Source: Staphylococcus simulans
GTDB taxonomy: Bacteria > Bacillota > Bacilli > Staphylococcales > Staphylococcaceae
NCBI RefSeq assembly: GCF_002902285.1
Contig: NZ_PPRU01000053.1
Location: 1-59,575 of the forward strand
Direction: 5' to 3'
DNA length: 59,575 bases
This document shows, piece by piece, positions 38,057 through 47,319 of this stretch. Position 1 is the stretch's first letter. Each line of letters opens with the position of its first letter. The notes beneath the pieces were generated by a model. The model was not told the origin of the DNA. It saw only the letters and a program-made list of their open reading frames with translations, and did not search any database. The position numbers and the translations under genes were made by a program.

Positions 38057-39115
38057 TTATAAAATAATAAGGTCTTTTGTGCATTTAGTAAAGACTTCAT
38101 TACCATTTTCTGTGATTAAGATGTCATCTTCTATTCTGATGCCACCCAGTCCCTCTATATAGATACCCGGTTCTACCGTTACGCAATTATTTGGAACTAA
38201 TACATAATCAGATTGTTTTGCAAGCATTGGTTGTTCATGAATTTCTAAACCAATACCATGACCTGTTGAATGTCCGAAATTATCTCCATAACCGTAACTT
38301 GCGATAATATCACGTGCGATAGCATCTGCCTCTTTACCTGTCATTCCTGCTTTAATTTGTGCGACTGCAGCTTTCTGTGCTTCTAATACAATATTATAAG
38401 CTTCTACTAGTTTAGGATCTGGTTGGCCAATTGCAAAAGTACGTGTGATATCAGATACATAACCATTATAATATGCACCAAAATCTAAAGTGATCAACTC
38501 GCCTTCTTCAATCACTTTATCGCTTGCTACACCGTGTGGTAAAGCACCTCGATATCCTGAAGCAACGATCGTGTCAAATGAAGGGCCGCTTGCTCCTAAT
38601 TTTAACATTTTACTTTCTAATTCAGCTTTTAATTCTTGTTCAGTCATTCCTGCTTTTGCGATACTTAAAATATGTTCATACGTTTTGTCTACAATATCTG
38701 CAGCTTTTTGAATCGTATCAATTTCTGATTGATCTTTAATAGCTCTGATATCTTCAATTACATTACCGACACTTTGATATTCAACGTCTGAATCATTTAA
38801 TTGTTGGAATGTATCATAGCTTACGATGTGCCCTTCAAATCCTGCATATTTCACTTGGTTTTGTTCGAGAACATCTTTAACTTCGTCAATTAAACCTGCA
38901 GAACGATTCACAATTTCAAATTCAGAAGCTTGATTTGTAGCTTGATCGATATAACGGAAATCCGTGATCAAGATGCGACGCTCAGGTGTAATTACTAATG
39001 CACCGCTCGTACCAGTAAACCCTGATAAATAACGGCGGTTGTAATCAGATAATACAACTAACGCATCTAAATTTTTTTCTGAAATAATTTGATTTACTTT
39101 TTCAATTCTAGACAT
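38057..39115 (-). CDS. pepQ: Xaa-Pro aminopeptidase/dipeptidase, M24B family
   Basis: Cytoplasmic metallopeptidase that cleaves Xaa-Pro bonds, 352 residues. The creatinase-like N-terminal domain (1-125) precedes the pita-bread domain. Its metal ligands are Asp in TLDFGAYYNG, Asp in SDITRTF, His in GHSTGHGIGLEIHE, Glu in VEPGIYIEG and Glu in GIRIEDDI. ATG at 39115 is chosen because AGGAGGAG precedes it; the frame continues ten codons further up without a better site. Pairs with efp. Confidence 0.93.
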   Translation of the reverse strand: MSRIEKVNQIISEKNLDALVVLSDYNRRYLSGFTGTSGALVITPERRILITDFRYIDQATNQASEFEIVNRSAGLIDEVKDVLEQNQVKYAGFEGHIVSYDTFQQLNDSDVEYQSVGNVIEDIRAIKDQSEIDTIQKAADIVDKTYEHILSIAKAGMTEQELKAELESKMLKLGASGPSFDTIVASGYRGALPHGVASDKVIEEGELITLDFGAYYNGYVSDITRTFAIGQPDPKLVEAYNIVLEAQKAAVAQIKAGMTGKEADAIARDIIASYGYGDNFGHSTGHGIGLEIHEQPMLAKQSDYVLVPNNCVTVEPGIYIEGLGGIRIEDDILITENGNEVFTKCTKDLIIL

Positions 39116-39359
39116 ACATACTCCTCCTATGTCATTCTTAATCATGTAATTTTATGGAGCTGTGATAGTGACTATATCACTTTTATTATAACCAAAGTTT
39201 ATCACAAAGCGCATAGAACTATAAGCTTTTATACCTTATATCAAAGAAGAATTCCCAAAAAGTATAAGAAAATTAAAGTGCAAACTGAAATATAAGAATC
39301 TGAGAACTAAATATGATAAAATATTGCTATAATATTTGCTTTTGAATTAGGAGAAGGTT

Positions 39360-39947
39360 ATGAAAAAGAAATTTATTTCGATTATTGGAGCAACGATTTT
39401 ACTAACGGGCTGCGGGAGTCAAAACTTAGGTCCACTTGAACAAAAAACTACTAAATTAAGAGATGATAATCATCAATTAAAATTAGAAAACCAAGAACTA
39501 GAGCAAAATATCAGTGATTTAAAAGATAAAGAAAAACAACTCGGCGCTGATAAAAAGAATACTAAAGAAGCAGCACAAAATAGCATGAAAACCAAAAATG
39601 CTAACGCGACATCAGATTACTATCAAAAAGTGACTGATACATTAAAGGATTATCACAAAATTGAAAGTGATGTCCAAAAGAATAAACGAAAAGAAGCTGT
39701 GGTCAGCAAACTCGATAAAATAGTCACTGATTTACAAAGTGCACATGATAAATACAAAATCGATCTTGAAAAAAGTAGTATGTCTGATAAAGATAAATCT
39801 GATAATAAAAACATTGAAGAACTTAATAATAAGTTGGTCAGTGCATTTAAAACTATCAGAGATGGTTACTCTACAAAAAGTGATAAGAAAATAAAACAAG
39901 GCCAACAAGAATTAGCACAAATTAAAGTTAGTAAAACTAATTCATAA
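39360..39947 (+). CDS. YkyA-family lipoprotein
   Basis: Predicted secreted lipoprotein of 195 residues. The signal peptide KKKFISIIGATILLTGC ends with the lipobox LLTGC, lipidated at Cys18. The mature part is almost wholly charged and helical, with coiled-coil heptads near residues 25-75 and 95-140 (Lys/Asp/Glu rich). It resembles the YkyA group described as putative cell-wall-binding lipoproteins. Function unknown. The next gene begins 26 bases later and is probably co-transcribed. Confidence 0.85.
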   Translation: MKKKFISIIGATILLTGCGSQNLGPLEQKTTKLRDDNHQLKLENQELEQNISDLKDKEKQLGADKKNTKEAAQNSMKTKNANATSDYYQKVTDTLKDYHKIESDVQKNKRKEAVVSKLDKIVTDLQSAHDKYKIDLEKSSMSDKDKSDNKNIEELNNKLVSAFKTIRDGYSTKSDKKIKQGQQELAQIKVSKTNS

Positions 39948-39973
39948 AGCAAGAAGTATTGAAAGGTGAAAAC

Positions 39974-40186
39974 ATGCGTAAAGTATTATTTTATCTCATA
40001 TTATTAATTGCGCTTATCGGGTTAATATTGAACTTAGATTCAATATTATTTTCCCTTGTAAGAACGATAATTAGCTTAGCTATTATCGCAGGTATTGCTT
40101 ACTTACTGTATTTCTTCTTCTTTTTAACAAAAGATCAAAGGAAATATAAAATAGCAAAATGGAAATATAGAAACCGTCGTAAATAA
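39974..40186 (+). CDS. Small membrane protein
   Basis: Seventy residues with two membrane helices (about 4-22 and 26-52) followed by a strongly basic tail KYKIAKWKYRNRRK. ATG at 39974 follows AAAGGTG; a TTG five codons upstream is possible but lacks a site. I do not recognise the family. It follows the YkyA lipoprotein gene and is ended by a shared terminator. Confidence 0.75.
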   Translation: MRKVLFYLILLIALIGLILNLDSILFSLVRTIISLAIIAGIAYLLYFFFFLTKDQRKYKIAKWKYRNRRK

Positions 40187-40194
40187 AAATGAAA

Positions 40195-40230
40195 CCCCCT
40201 GACCACCGTTTAAATAGAGGTTCAGGGGAT
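40195..40230. terminator. Bidirectional terminator
   Basis: Stem CCCCTGACCACC/GGTTCAGGGG with a small bulge and A/T tracts at both sides, between the small membrane protein and convergent lipM. Confidence 0.82.
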
Positions 40231-40235
40231 TTTAC

Positions 40236-41066
40236 TTATTTTCTATAAGTCCACTCTTCAGATTTGTATTTTTCTGCAAGTTCTTTTACTTCAGCTTGTT
40301 GTTCTTTAGTAAGTTCTAATGGTTTAAAGTTAATATTCAACCCTTTTTGGAATCCTTTTTCAAATGCTACTTCCATTTCTTCAATCGAAATTGTTTTATC
40401 CGAAATATCATTTATCGCAACAGCTTTATCTACAAAAGCTTGCTTCATTTTATCTTTTAAGCGGTCATTTTTAAAGATAAACATATCAAATAAGTCATCA
40501 ATATCAATATCTTTTAAAATAGAACCATGTTGAAGTATAACGCCTTTTTGTCTAGTTTGTGCGCTACCTGCAATTTTTCTTCCTTCTACGACGAGTTCAT
40601 ACCAGCTTGGAGCATCAAAGCAAACAGAACTTCTTGGTTGTTTCAATTTTTCTCTTTCTTCTTTACTTTTAGGAACAGCAAAATAAGCGTCGAAGCCTAA
40701 TAACTTAAATCCCTCTAATAAACCTTGTGAAATGACTCTGTATGCTTCTGTAACTGTTTTAGGCATATTAGGATGAGACTCAGGAACGATTACGCTATAT
40801 GTTAGTTCTTTATCGTGTAACACGCCTCTTCCACCTGTTTGTCGTCTTACTAAGCCATAGCCTTTTTCTTTGACCTTTTCAATATCAATTTCTTTCTTTA
40901 ATCTTTGGAAATAACCAATAGAAAGCGTTGCTGGATCCCATGTATAAAATCTGATGACAGGATCGATTTCACCTCTGGATACAAAGTTTAATAAAGCTTC
41001 ATCCATAGCCATATTATAAAATGGGTCATGACTGCCCGAATTAATAAAATTCCATGTTTCTGTCAA
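40236..41066 (-). CDS. lipM: Octanoyltransferase LipM
   Basis: Transfers octanoate from acyl carrier protein to GcvH, the first step of lipoate synthesis in Firmicutes. The 276-residue protein has the lipoate ligase fold with [18 protein letters not shown] near 74-91 and the LipM active-site Cys in [19 protein letters not shown] near 145-163, followed by the Lys motif. TTG at 41066 is chosen because GGAG lies nine bases before it; the upstream TTG at 41081 overlaps that site. It supports the nearby glycine cleavage and 2-oxoacid dehydrogenase enzymes. Confidence 0.93.
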   Translation of the reverse strand: MTETWNFINSGSHDPFYNMAMDEALLNFVSRGEIDPVIRFYTWDPATLSIGYFQRLKKEIDIEKVKEKGYGLVRRQTGGRGVLHDKELTYSVIVPESHPNMPKTVTEAYRVISQGLLEGFKLLGFDAYFAVPKSKEEREKLKQPRSSVCFDAPSWYELVVEGRKIAGSAQTRQKGVILQHGSILKDIDIDDLFDMFIFKNDRLKDKMKQAFVDKAVAINDISDKTISIEEMEVAFEKGFQKGLNINFKPLELTKEQQAEVKELAEKYKSEEWTYRK

Positions 41067-41101
41067 TTTTAAAATCTCCAATCACCTTGTATTTAACTAT
41101 A

Positions 41102-41125
41102 TGTATGTATATTACCATACATACA
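41102..41125. repeat. Perfect inverted repeat upstream of lipM, operator-like
   Basis: Nine-base arms TGTATGTAT and ATACATACA around the six-base centre ATTACC, 36 bases upstream of the lipM start. A possible -10 TATAGT lies between it and the gene. No known regulator site that I recognise matches. Confidence 0.6.
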
Positions 41126-41290
41126 GCATATTTGATTAATATTCATGGCTGGATTTTCTTCAGTAAATATTAAATCTGATTTGCATTTTTGTACAAAATG
41201 AAATCTCGGTTCATTTCTGAGAAAAACTTTTTGATAAATGAGTGAAACAGTCTTATAATTGTAGTATCGGTAAATATAGGAGGAAGCAAG

Positions 41291-41677
41291 ATGAATAGCT
41301 TTTGGATAATCATTTTAGCTGTTTTAGTTATTATTGCTGTATATATGTTAATCCAATTTTTCATCAATAAAAGAGCTGTAACAGAATTAGATCAAGAAGA
41401 ATTCCATAAAGGTTTACGTAAAGCTCAAGTGATTGATGTAAGAGAAAAAGTTGACTATGATTATGGCCATATTATTGGTGCCAGAAACATTCCTATGACG
41501 CTTTTTAGTCAACGATTTAAAGGTCTAAGAAAGGATCAGCCTATTTATTTATGCGATGCCAATGGTGTAGCAAGTTATAGAGCAGCGCGTATTTTAAGAA
41601 AAAATGGATATAGAGATATCTACATGCTTAAAGGCGGTTACAAAAAATGGACCGGGAAAGTTAAATCAAAAAAATAG
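41291..41677 (+). CDS. Membrane-anchored rhodanese-like protein (YqhL-like)
   Basis: Sulfurtransferase-fold protein of 128 residues. One N-terminal membrane helix (residues 3-22) is followed by a single rhodanese domain with DVREKVDYDYGHIIGARNIP near 50-69 and the loop YLCDANGVASYRAA near 92-105, in which Cys is the likely sulfur carrier. Convergent with the glycine cleavage genes, next to lipM. The sulfur acceptor is unknown. Confidence 0.88.
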   Translation: MNSFWIIILAVLVIIAVYMLIQFFINKRAVTELDQEEFHKGLRKAQVIDVREKVDYDYGHIIGARNIPMTLFSQRFKGLRKDQPIYLCDANGVASYRAARILRKNGYRDIYMLKGGYKKWTGKVKSKK

Positions 41678-41694
41678 CATTATAATTAAAATGT

Positions 41695-41726
41695 AGCAGC
41701 GATGAATTGTCATTGCTGCTTTTTTC
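41695..41726 (+). terminator. Terminator after the rhodanese gene
   Basis: Stem AGCAGCGATGA/TCATTGCTGCT with a four-base loop and TTTTTT after it. Confidence 0.82.
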
Positions 41727-41733
41727 ATGAAGA

Positions 41734-41762
41734 AAACCCTCGTTCATTAAAAACGAGGGTTT
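41734..41762. terminator. Bidirectional terminator after gcvPB
   Basis: Eleven-base perfect stem AAACCCTCGTT/AACGAGGGTTT with a seven-base loop, next to the gcvPB stop. Confidence 0.85.
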
Positions 41763-41776
41763 AATCATTATTGATA

Positions 41777-43252
41777 TTAAAGTTTTTCTTCGTGTAAGTT
41801 TTCGAATTTCAAGACTGGATGTCTAGCTGCCTTAGTCTCATCAAGTCTATCGATTACTGTATTATGAGGTGCTTCAAGCACTTTATCTGGATCTTCTTTT
41901 GCTTCTTCAGCGATTAGAATCAATGCATCACAGAAGTAATCTAATGTTTCTTTAGATTCTGTTTCTGTAGGTTCAATCATCATACCTTCTTCCACATTAA
42001 GCGGGAAGTAAATTGTAGGTGGATGAACACCGAAGTCTAATAAACGTTTCGCCATATCTAATGTACGAACGCCTTCTTTTTTCTGCTTAGATCCACTTAA
42101 TACGAATTCGTGTTTACAATATTGGTTATATGGAATTTCAAATGCATCTTTCAGACGTGCTTTAATGTAGTTGGCATTAAGCACTGCTGCTTCTGAAACT
42201 TCTTTAAGACCAATGTTACCCATTGTTCTAATATACGTATAAGCACGTAAGTAGATTCCAAAGTTACCGTAGAATGGTTTAACACGACCGATAGAATCTT
42301 TAATATCGTTGTCATATTTATAAGTGTCGCCATCTTTGATTACCATTGGTTTTGGTAAGAAGCTAGCAAGTTCTTTTTTAACTCCAACTGGACCTGAACC
42401 TGGTCCACCACCGCCGTGAGGCCCAGTGAATGTCTTGTGTAAGTTCAAGTGAACAGCATCAAAGCCCATGTCTCCAGGTCTTACTTTATCCATAATCGCG
42501 TTTAAATTTGCGCCATCATAGTATAATAAGCCGCCAGCATCATGAACAATTTTTCCAATTTCCATAATGTTATGTTCAAAGATACCTAAAGTATTAGGGT
42601 TTGTTAACATAATTGCTGCTGTATTTTCATTAACAAGAGTTTTTAAATCTTCTACGTCTACTTCGCCGTTTTCATCAGATTTAACTGTAACTGATTTGAA
42701 GCCAGCGAAAGCTGCAGAAGCAGGATTTGTACCATGTGCTGAGTCAGGTACAATGACTTCATCACGGTGACCTTCACCATTTTTTTCATGATAAGCTTTG
42801 AAAATCATTAATGCAGTCCACTCACCATGTGCACCTGCTGCAGGTTGTAATGTTACTTCATCCATGCCTGTAATTTCTTTTAATTCTTCTTGTAAGCTAT
42901 GGATGATTTCTAAAGAACCTTGAATTTGAGATTCTTCTTGTAATGGATGTGCTTCAGCAAATCCAGGAATACGTGCTACTTTTTCATTGATTTTAGGGTT
43001 GTACTTCATTGTACATGAACCTAAAGGATAGAAACCAGTATCTACACCGAAGTTCTTGTTAGATAACTCAGTATAGTGTCTTACTAAGTCTAATTCTGAT
43101 ACTTCAGGGAATTCTGCTTTGTTTTTACGGATGAATTTATCATCTAATAATTCTTCAACTGCATTTGTATCAATCTCTTTTTTCGGAAGAGAGTATGCAT
43201 ATCTTCCTGCTCTTGAACGTTCGAAAATTAATGGACTTGATTTACTGACCAT
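41777..43252 (-). CDS. gcvPB: Glycine dehydrogenase (decarboxylating) subunit 2
   Basis: Half of the split P-protein that decarboxylates glycine with pyridoxal phosphate and passes aminomethyl to the GcvH lipoyl arm. The cofactor Lys is in [20 protein letters not shown] near residue 270. Length of 491 residues is normal. ATG at 43252 is chosen from GGGTGAG upstream and family alignment. It overlaps the gcvPA end by 11 bases. Confidence 0.96.
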   Translation of the reverse strand: MVSKSSPLIFERSRAGRYAYSLPKKEIDTNAVEELLDDKFIRKNKAEFPEVSELDLVRHYTELSNKNFGVDTGFYPLGSCTMKYNPKINEKVARIPGFAEAHPLQEESQIQGSLEIIHSLQEELKEITGMDEVTLQPAAGAHGEWTALMIFKAYHEKNGEGHRDEVIVPDSAHGTNPASAAFAGFKSVTVKSDENGEVDVEDLKTLVNENTAAIMLTNPNTLGIFEHNIMEIGKIVHDAGGLLYYDGANLNAIMDKVRPGDMGFDAVHLNLHKTFTGPHGGGGPGSGPVGVKKELASFLPKPMVIKDGDTYKYDNDIKDSIGRVKPFYGNFGIYLRAYTYIRTMGNIGLKEVSEAAVLNANYIKARLKDAFEIPYNQYCKHEFVLSGSKQKKEGVRTLDMAKRLLDFGVHPPTIYFPLNVEEGMMIEPTETESKETLDYFCDALILIAEEAKEDPDKVLEAPHNTVIDRLDETKAARHPVLKFENLHEEKL

Positions 43253-44591
43253 TAATCTCACCCACTTTCTTCACAAAAGTATCAATTTCATCTTTTGTTC
43301 TTAATTCAGTGACAGCAACTAGCATTGCATGTCCCATATCGTCATTGATTTCAGTTAAATCGAAACCGCCAATAACGCCCTCTTCTAATAATTGACCATT
43401 TACTTCTTTAACAGGTTTGTCCAACTTAATAACGAATTCATTATAAGATGTACCTGGTAATACTTCTACACCTGCTTTTTCAAACTCTTTCTTAGCATAG
43501 TTAGCATTTTCAAAGTTTTGTTCAGCAATATCTTGAATACCTTGTTTTCCTAGAGCTGACATAGCAATTGAAGATGCTAGAGCATTTAAAGCTTGGTTTG
43601 AACAGATGTTTGAAGTTGCTTTATCACGACGGATATGTTGTTCACGCGCTTGTAGCGTTAAAACGAAACCACGGTTTCCATGATCATCATTCGTTTGACC
43701 AACTAAGCGACCTGGGATTTTACGCATTAACTTTTTAGTTGTTGCGAAGAAACCACAGTGTGGTCCACCGAATTGACTTGGAATACCAAATGGTTGTGTA
43801 TCACCTACAACAATATCTGCACCGAATTCACCTGGAGGTGTTAACAAGCCAAGTGAAAGTGGATTTGCATAGACAATAAATAATGTCTTTTTACTTTTAA
43901 TAAATGATTTAACTTTTTCTAAATCTTCGATAGAACCATAGAAGTTAGGATACTGAACAGCAACAGCTGCTGTATCTTCATCAATAGCTGCATCTAATTT
44001 TTCTAAATCAGTTACAGTACCGTCTAGATCAACTTCTACAATTTCATATTCACTTCTAACTTTTGAATATGTGTGAAGTACTTGTAATGCTTGATAATGC
44101 AAGCCTTTAGATACAACAATCTTATTCTTTTTAGATTGACTTAATGCTAAAATACATGCTTCAGCAAATGCTGTGATTCCATCATACATAGATGAGTTTG
44201 CAACATCCATACCTGTTAATTCACAAATTAAAGTTTGGAATTCAAAGATTGCTTGAAGTTCCCCTTGTGAAATTTCTGGTTGGTAAGGCGTATAAGCTGT
44301 ATAGAATTCTGAACGTGAAATCATAGCATCTACAACAGCTGGTGCATAATGGTCATAAACACCCGCACCTAAGAATGAAGTATGATCTTCTTTTGTAATG
44401 TTTTTATTAGCAACTCTGCTAAGACGTTTGAATAAAGTAGTTTCATCTTCTCCATTTGGAATATCTAACTCTCTATCCAATAAAATTTCTTTTGGCACAT
44501 CTCCAAATAATTCTTCAATTGAGCTTGCGCCGATTGTTTCTAACATTTCTTTTTTGTCTTTTTCAGTTAATGGTATATAACGATGACTCAC
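43242..44591 (-). CDS. gcvPA: Glycine dehydrogenase (decarboxylating) subunit 1
   Basis: The other half of the split P-protein, 449 residues. The N-terminal [17 protein letters not shown] start and the segment [21 protein letters not shown] near 74-94 are diagnostic. The start is GTG at 44591, eight bases after GGGG; an in-frame GTG three codons upstream lies inside that site. Middle gene of gcvT-gcvPA-gcvPB. Confidence 0.96.
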   Translation of the reverse strand: MSHRYIPLTEKDKKEMLETIGASSIEELFGDVPKEILLDRELDIPNGEDETTLFKRLSRVANKNITKEDHTSFLGAGVYDHYAPAVVDAMISRSEFYTAYTPYQPEISQGELQAIFEFQTLICELTGMDVANSSMYDGITAFAEACILALSQSKKNKIVVSKGLHYQALQVLHTYSKVRSEYEIVEVDLDGTVTDLEKLDAAIDEDTAAVAVQYPNFYGSIEDLEKVKSFIKSKKTLFIVYANPLSLGLLTPPGEFGADIVVGDTQPFGIPSQFGGPHCGFFATTKKLMRKIPGRLVGQTNDDHGNRGFVLTLQAREQHIRRDKATSNICSNQALNALASSIAMSALGKQGIQDIAEQNFENANYAKKEFEKAGVEVLPGTSYNEFVIKLDKPVKEVNGQLLEEGVIGGFDLTEINDDMGHAMLVAVTELRTKDEIDTFVKKVGEINGQ

Positions 44592-44612
44592 CACTGCCAC
44601 CCCTTCATTAAA

Positions 44613-45707
44613 TTATTTACTGATTTGATTTTTCTTGACAATTTTAGCTTTGACTTGACGTTTTCTTACTTGAACGATGACTTCTTTGCCCATTTCGAAT
44701 TCATCACGGTCAATCATTGCTAATGCAATGCCTTTTCCAGTTGCTGGCGATTGCGTACCAGATGTAACTTGCCCAATTTTGTTACCTTCTAAGTCTAGCA
44801 CATCATAGCCAGTTCTTGGGATACCTTTTTCGATCATTTCTAAACCAACTGATCTAAGTTTTGCTCCATTTTCTTTTTGATCTTTTAACACGTCTTTACC
44901 AATGAAGTCTGCTTCAATCAATGGTTTAGCAGCAAATGCAATACCACCTTCATAAGGTGTGATATCTTCTGATAACTCTTGTCCATGTAGAGGTAAACCT
45001 GCCTCTAAACGTAAAGTATCACGTGCACCTAATCCAGCTGGTTTTAAATCAGCATTTTCTAAAAGACCATCCCAAATATCTACGACGTCTTTAGAGTCGC
45101 AATAAATTTCAAAACCGTCTTCACCAGTATAACCTGATTGAGATAAGATAACATTTTTTCCAAAGATTTCAACATCTTTTTTGAATTCGAAAGGTTTCAT
45201 TTCAGAAACATCTACATCAACCAAGCTTGCAACATAGTCGCGTGCTTTTGGTCCTTGAACTGCTAATTGACCGTATTGATCAGAAACATTTTCAACATTT
45301 ACATCAAATTTGTCTGAGTGAGATTTAATCCACTCATAGTCTTTATCTGTATTTGCAGCATTAACCACTAATAAAAATTTATTATCATCTAATTTATAAG
45401 TGATTAAATCATCAATCACGCCGCCTTTTTCATTGCAAAGTGCAGTATATTGCGCTTTGTTATCTGATAATTGATCTGTATCATTTGAAAGCACATATTG
45501 AATGAATTCTGATGCTTCTTTGCCTTCAATTAACACTTCGCCCATATGGCTGACATCAAAGATTCCCATAACTTCCCTTACTGCGTTATGTTCTTCTTTG
45601 ATACTAGAAAATTGAACAGGCATTGCCCATCCACCGAATTCAACAATTTTTGCTCCGCTTTCAATAAAACGGTCGTATAATGGTGTCTTTTTTAAGTCGT
45701 TTGACAT
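44613..45707 (-). CDS. gcvT: Aminomethyltransferase (glycine cleavage T-protein)
   Basis: Releases ammonia from the aminomethyl-lipoyl arm and gives methylene-tetrahydrofolate. The folate-binding fold shows [10 protein letters not shown] near residues 27-36, FDVSHMGEV near 50, and [11 protein letters not shown] near 195-205. Length of 364 residues is standard. First gene of the operon, directly downstream of a glycine riboswitch. The ribosome site GGGGG lies before its ATG. Confidence 0.97.
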   Translation of the reverse strand: MSNDLKKTPLYDRFIESGAKIVEFGGWAMPVQFSSIKEEHNAVREVMGIFDVSHMGEVLIEGKEASEFIQYVLSNDTDQLSDNKAQYTALCNEKGGVIDDLITYKLDDNKFLLVVNAANTDKDYEWIKSHSDKFDVNVENVSDQYGQLAVQGPKARDYVASLVDVDVSEMKPFEFKKDVEIFGKNVILSQSGYTGEDGFEIYCDSKDVVDIWDGLLENADLKPAGLGARDTLRLEAGLPLHGQELSEDITPYEGGIAFAAKPLIEADFIGKDVLKDQKENGAKLRSVGLEMIEKGIPRTGYDVLDLEGNKIGQVTSGTQSPATGKGIALAMIDRDEFEMGKEVIVQVRKRQVKAKIVKKNQISK

Positions 45708-45742
45708 CTTGCAACCCCCTATATGTGATTAAATATTAAAAA

Positions 45743-45897
45743 CAGGATAGCAAAGCCAATTGCTATCCTGTAGTTACCTTCAGGAATGCGTCACAGTATT
45801 ATCCTTTTGCCTGAGAGATTCGATATAACATCTTGCACCTTCGGCGATGAATACAAGCTAAAACACAAATAATGTTTTAGATAATTCATTCTCTCCA
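45743..45897 (-). promoter_or_regulatory. Glycine riboswitch with terminator, upstream of gcvT
   Basis: Minus strand: GGAGAG (P1 5' arm, overlapping the aroK stop), GAATGAAT/ATTCATC and CTAAAAC/GTTTTAG stems, the CCGAAGG core with GCAAG, then CTCTCAGGCAAAAGGATA, the hallmark 3' part. A second full aptamer is not visible. Downstream is the perfect terminator stem CAGGATAGCAA/TTGCTATCCTG (45743-45770) with TTTTT. The sequence TTCCTG before it could pair with CAGGATAG as antiterminator. Glycine should turn on the gcv operon. Confidence 0.92.
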
Positions 45898-46425
45898 ATA
45901 CTGATCATTCGCTATAATGATATTCATCAAATTTTGATGTAATAAACTCAAATCATTGTCTGTATCCATTCTGCTGAATGCGATTTCATTATATCGTGAA
46001 ACCCTTGATAAATACAACCTTTTTAATTCATCGAATGCTTTATTTGCAGCGTTAGGTCGATTACTATCGTTTTTAATTCTATCGTATATAAGTTGAATGC
46101 TTGCATCTAACCAAATTATAAATTTATAGTGGGATAAAATTTCCATAGAATCAGGGCTTTCAATCACACCCCCACCAGTAGAAATGATGTCATATTCATT
46201 AATAGCTTCCTGTAAATATTGTGTTTCTAATTTTCTGAAGCCGCTCTCCCCTTTTAATTCAAAGATTTCAGGGATTGTTTGATGTGTTCGCAATTCGATA
46301 AGTTGATCTAAATCAATAAAGCTCTTACCCTCTTTTTCAGCGATATATTTTCCTAATGTTGTTTTGCCCGTTCCCATAAATCCTATAAAAATAATGGGTT
46401 CTTTTTTAACTTCCTTGTTTTTCAT
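45886..46425 (-). CDS. aroK: Shikimate kinase
   Basis: Phosphorylates shikimate in aromatic amino acid synthesis. Walker A GFMGTGKTTLGKY is near residues 15-27, the shikimate-binding Asp in FIDLDQLIE near 40, the GGG motif in ISTGGGVIE near 82, and the lid with NRPN near 118-121. Length 179. ATG at 46425 is chosen from AGAAGG nine bases upstream. It overlaps the last comG frame by 20 bases. Its final codons also form the riboswitch P1 arm. Confidence 0.94.
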   Translation of the reverse strand: MKNKEVKKEPIIFIGFMGTGKTTLGKYIAEKEGKSFIDLDQLIELRTHQTIPEIFELKGESGFRKLETQYLQEAINEYDIISTGGGVIESPDSMEILSHYKFIIWLDASIQLIYDRIKNDSNRPNAANKAFDELKRLYLSRVSRYNEIAFSRMDTDNDLSLLHQNLMNIIIANDQYWRE

Positions 46426-46630
46426 ATTTCTCATCCTTCTCAACAATTTGTTCTAGTTGTTGTTTGTAGTAGATGTTAAGGTTGTGTATTGTCTTTAATT
46501 TTAAGCTATATTGATAGCTATAGGAAGTCAAAATAAGAATAAAAATCATAAAAATTATTGTTGTAAACGGTAACAGGTAACCTTTCAGATTATAAGTATA
46601 GTACTTTGTAATATTTTTCTTCGTTTTCAA
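46406..46630 (-). CDS. comGG: ComGG-like pseudopilin
   Basis: Short protein of 74 residues in the comGG position. A basic start precedes a pilin-like hydrophobic helix LPFTTIIFMIFILILTSYSY (about residues 20-39) that begins after LKGY; the rest is polar. The start is TTG at 46630 and overlaps the end of comGF. The family is poorly conserved, so the assignment rests on order and the helix. It overlaps aroK by 20 bases. Confidence 0.7.
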   Translation of the reverse strand: MKTKKNITKYYTYNLKGYLLPFTTIIFMIFILILTSYSYQYSLKLKTIHNLNIYYKQQLEQIVEKDEKYEKQGS

Positions 46631-47048
46631 TCAGAGTCATTTCCACCTTTAAGTATTTATCGTCAATTTTTGTTACTTTGAAATCACTTATATCCTGTAT
46701 CAGCGTTATATTTCCGCGTGAATTTATATTTTTATAAATTTTCCGATTAGAAAAGATATACGCTGTTTGTTTGCTATCTTCTTATAACGTTATGCGTCTA
46801 TTACTGACATTGATTTTATCTATTGGTATATGTTTAATCTCTCTAGATATGTCTTGTGCAAAAAATTCATAGTGAATCAAAGATGCATCATCCATGTGTT
46901 TATTTAATGTTTTTACAGATTTGAATAAAGGTGGTATTAGACTCATTGTAATTGAAAAAATACATAACGCAAAAATCATTTCGATGAATGTAAAGCCTTT
47001 AATTCTTTTTTGATTTAACTTTAAAACAGTAGTGACTATCAGTTTCAT
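46590..47048 (-). pseudogene. comGF: comGF split by an in-frame stop
   Basis: Minor pseudopilin of the competence pilus. The pilin-like start IKGFTFIEMIFALCIFS is intact and the frame runs to RRITL, then meets TAA at 46782-46784. The same frame then continues for 63 more codons (EDSKQTAYIFSNRKIYKN and on, to TAA at 46590-46592), which read like a normal ComGF C-terminal part with an ISRGN-type turn. A single base change, for example CAA to TAA, would explain it. The start is uncertain: ATG 47048 overlaps comGE by 50 bases; a TTG at 47084 after TGGAG is an alternative. Confidence 0.8.
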
Positions 47049-47319
47049 TGCTTTTAATACAAATAGATTGTTCAATCTTTTCAATGGTATAATGCTCCAG
47101 TTGTATCCCTTGTTGAATTTCATTTATGTTAAAACGATTAATTACCGTTATTAATGTGCGATACATATCTGCTTTTTCAATTTCTTTACGAAACTGTAAA
47201 TGCTGATTAATTAATACAGGTAAGAAAATTAGAAGTAAAGTAATGATAAGAGAAAACGAAGTCAATGCATCAAGCATAAAAGATCCCTTGATATAATTTT
47301 TACTACGATGTCTTTTCAA
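46999..47319 (-). CDS. comGE: ComGE-like pseudopilin
   Basis: Minor pseudopilin of 106 residues. The processing region KGSFMLDALTSFSLIITLLL (residues 11-30) resembles a prepilin start. The start is TTG at 47319 with AGGAAG eight bases upstream; it overlaps comGD by 17 bases. Identity rests on order within the operon. Confidence 0.8.
   Translation of the reverse strand: MKRHRSKNYIKGSFMLDALTSFSLIITLLLIFLPVLINQHLQFRKEIEKADMYRTLITVINRFNINEIQQGIQLEHYTIEKIEQSICIKSNETDSHYCFKVKSKKN

Noticed and set aside
41170..41367. A 65-codon frame on the minus strand across the rhodanese promoter
   Set aside because: It overlaps the promoter, ribosome site and start of the well-supported rhodanese gene on the other strand and has no ribosome site or recognisable protein.
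45743..45820. A second tandem glycine aptamer
   Set aside because: The sequence between the first aptamer and the terminator is only about 50 bases and lacks the GGAGAG/CTCTC pairing, so only one aptamer is supported by eye.
46782..47123. comGF as a complete 113-residue gene starting at 47123
   Set aside because: The first 25 codons overlap comGE in another frame and the last 63 codons of the normal protein lie beyond the stop, so a split gene is a better reading.
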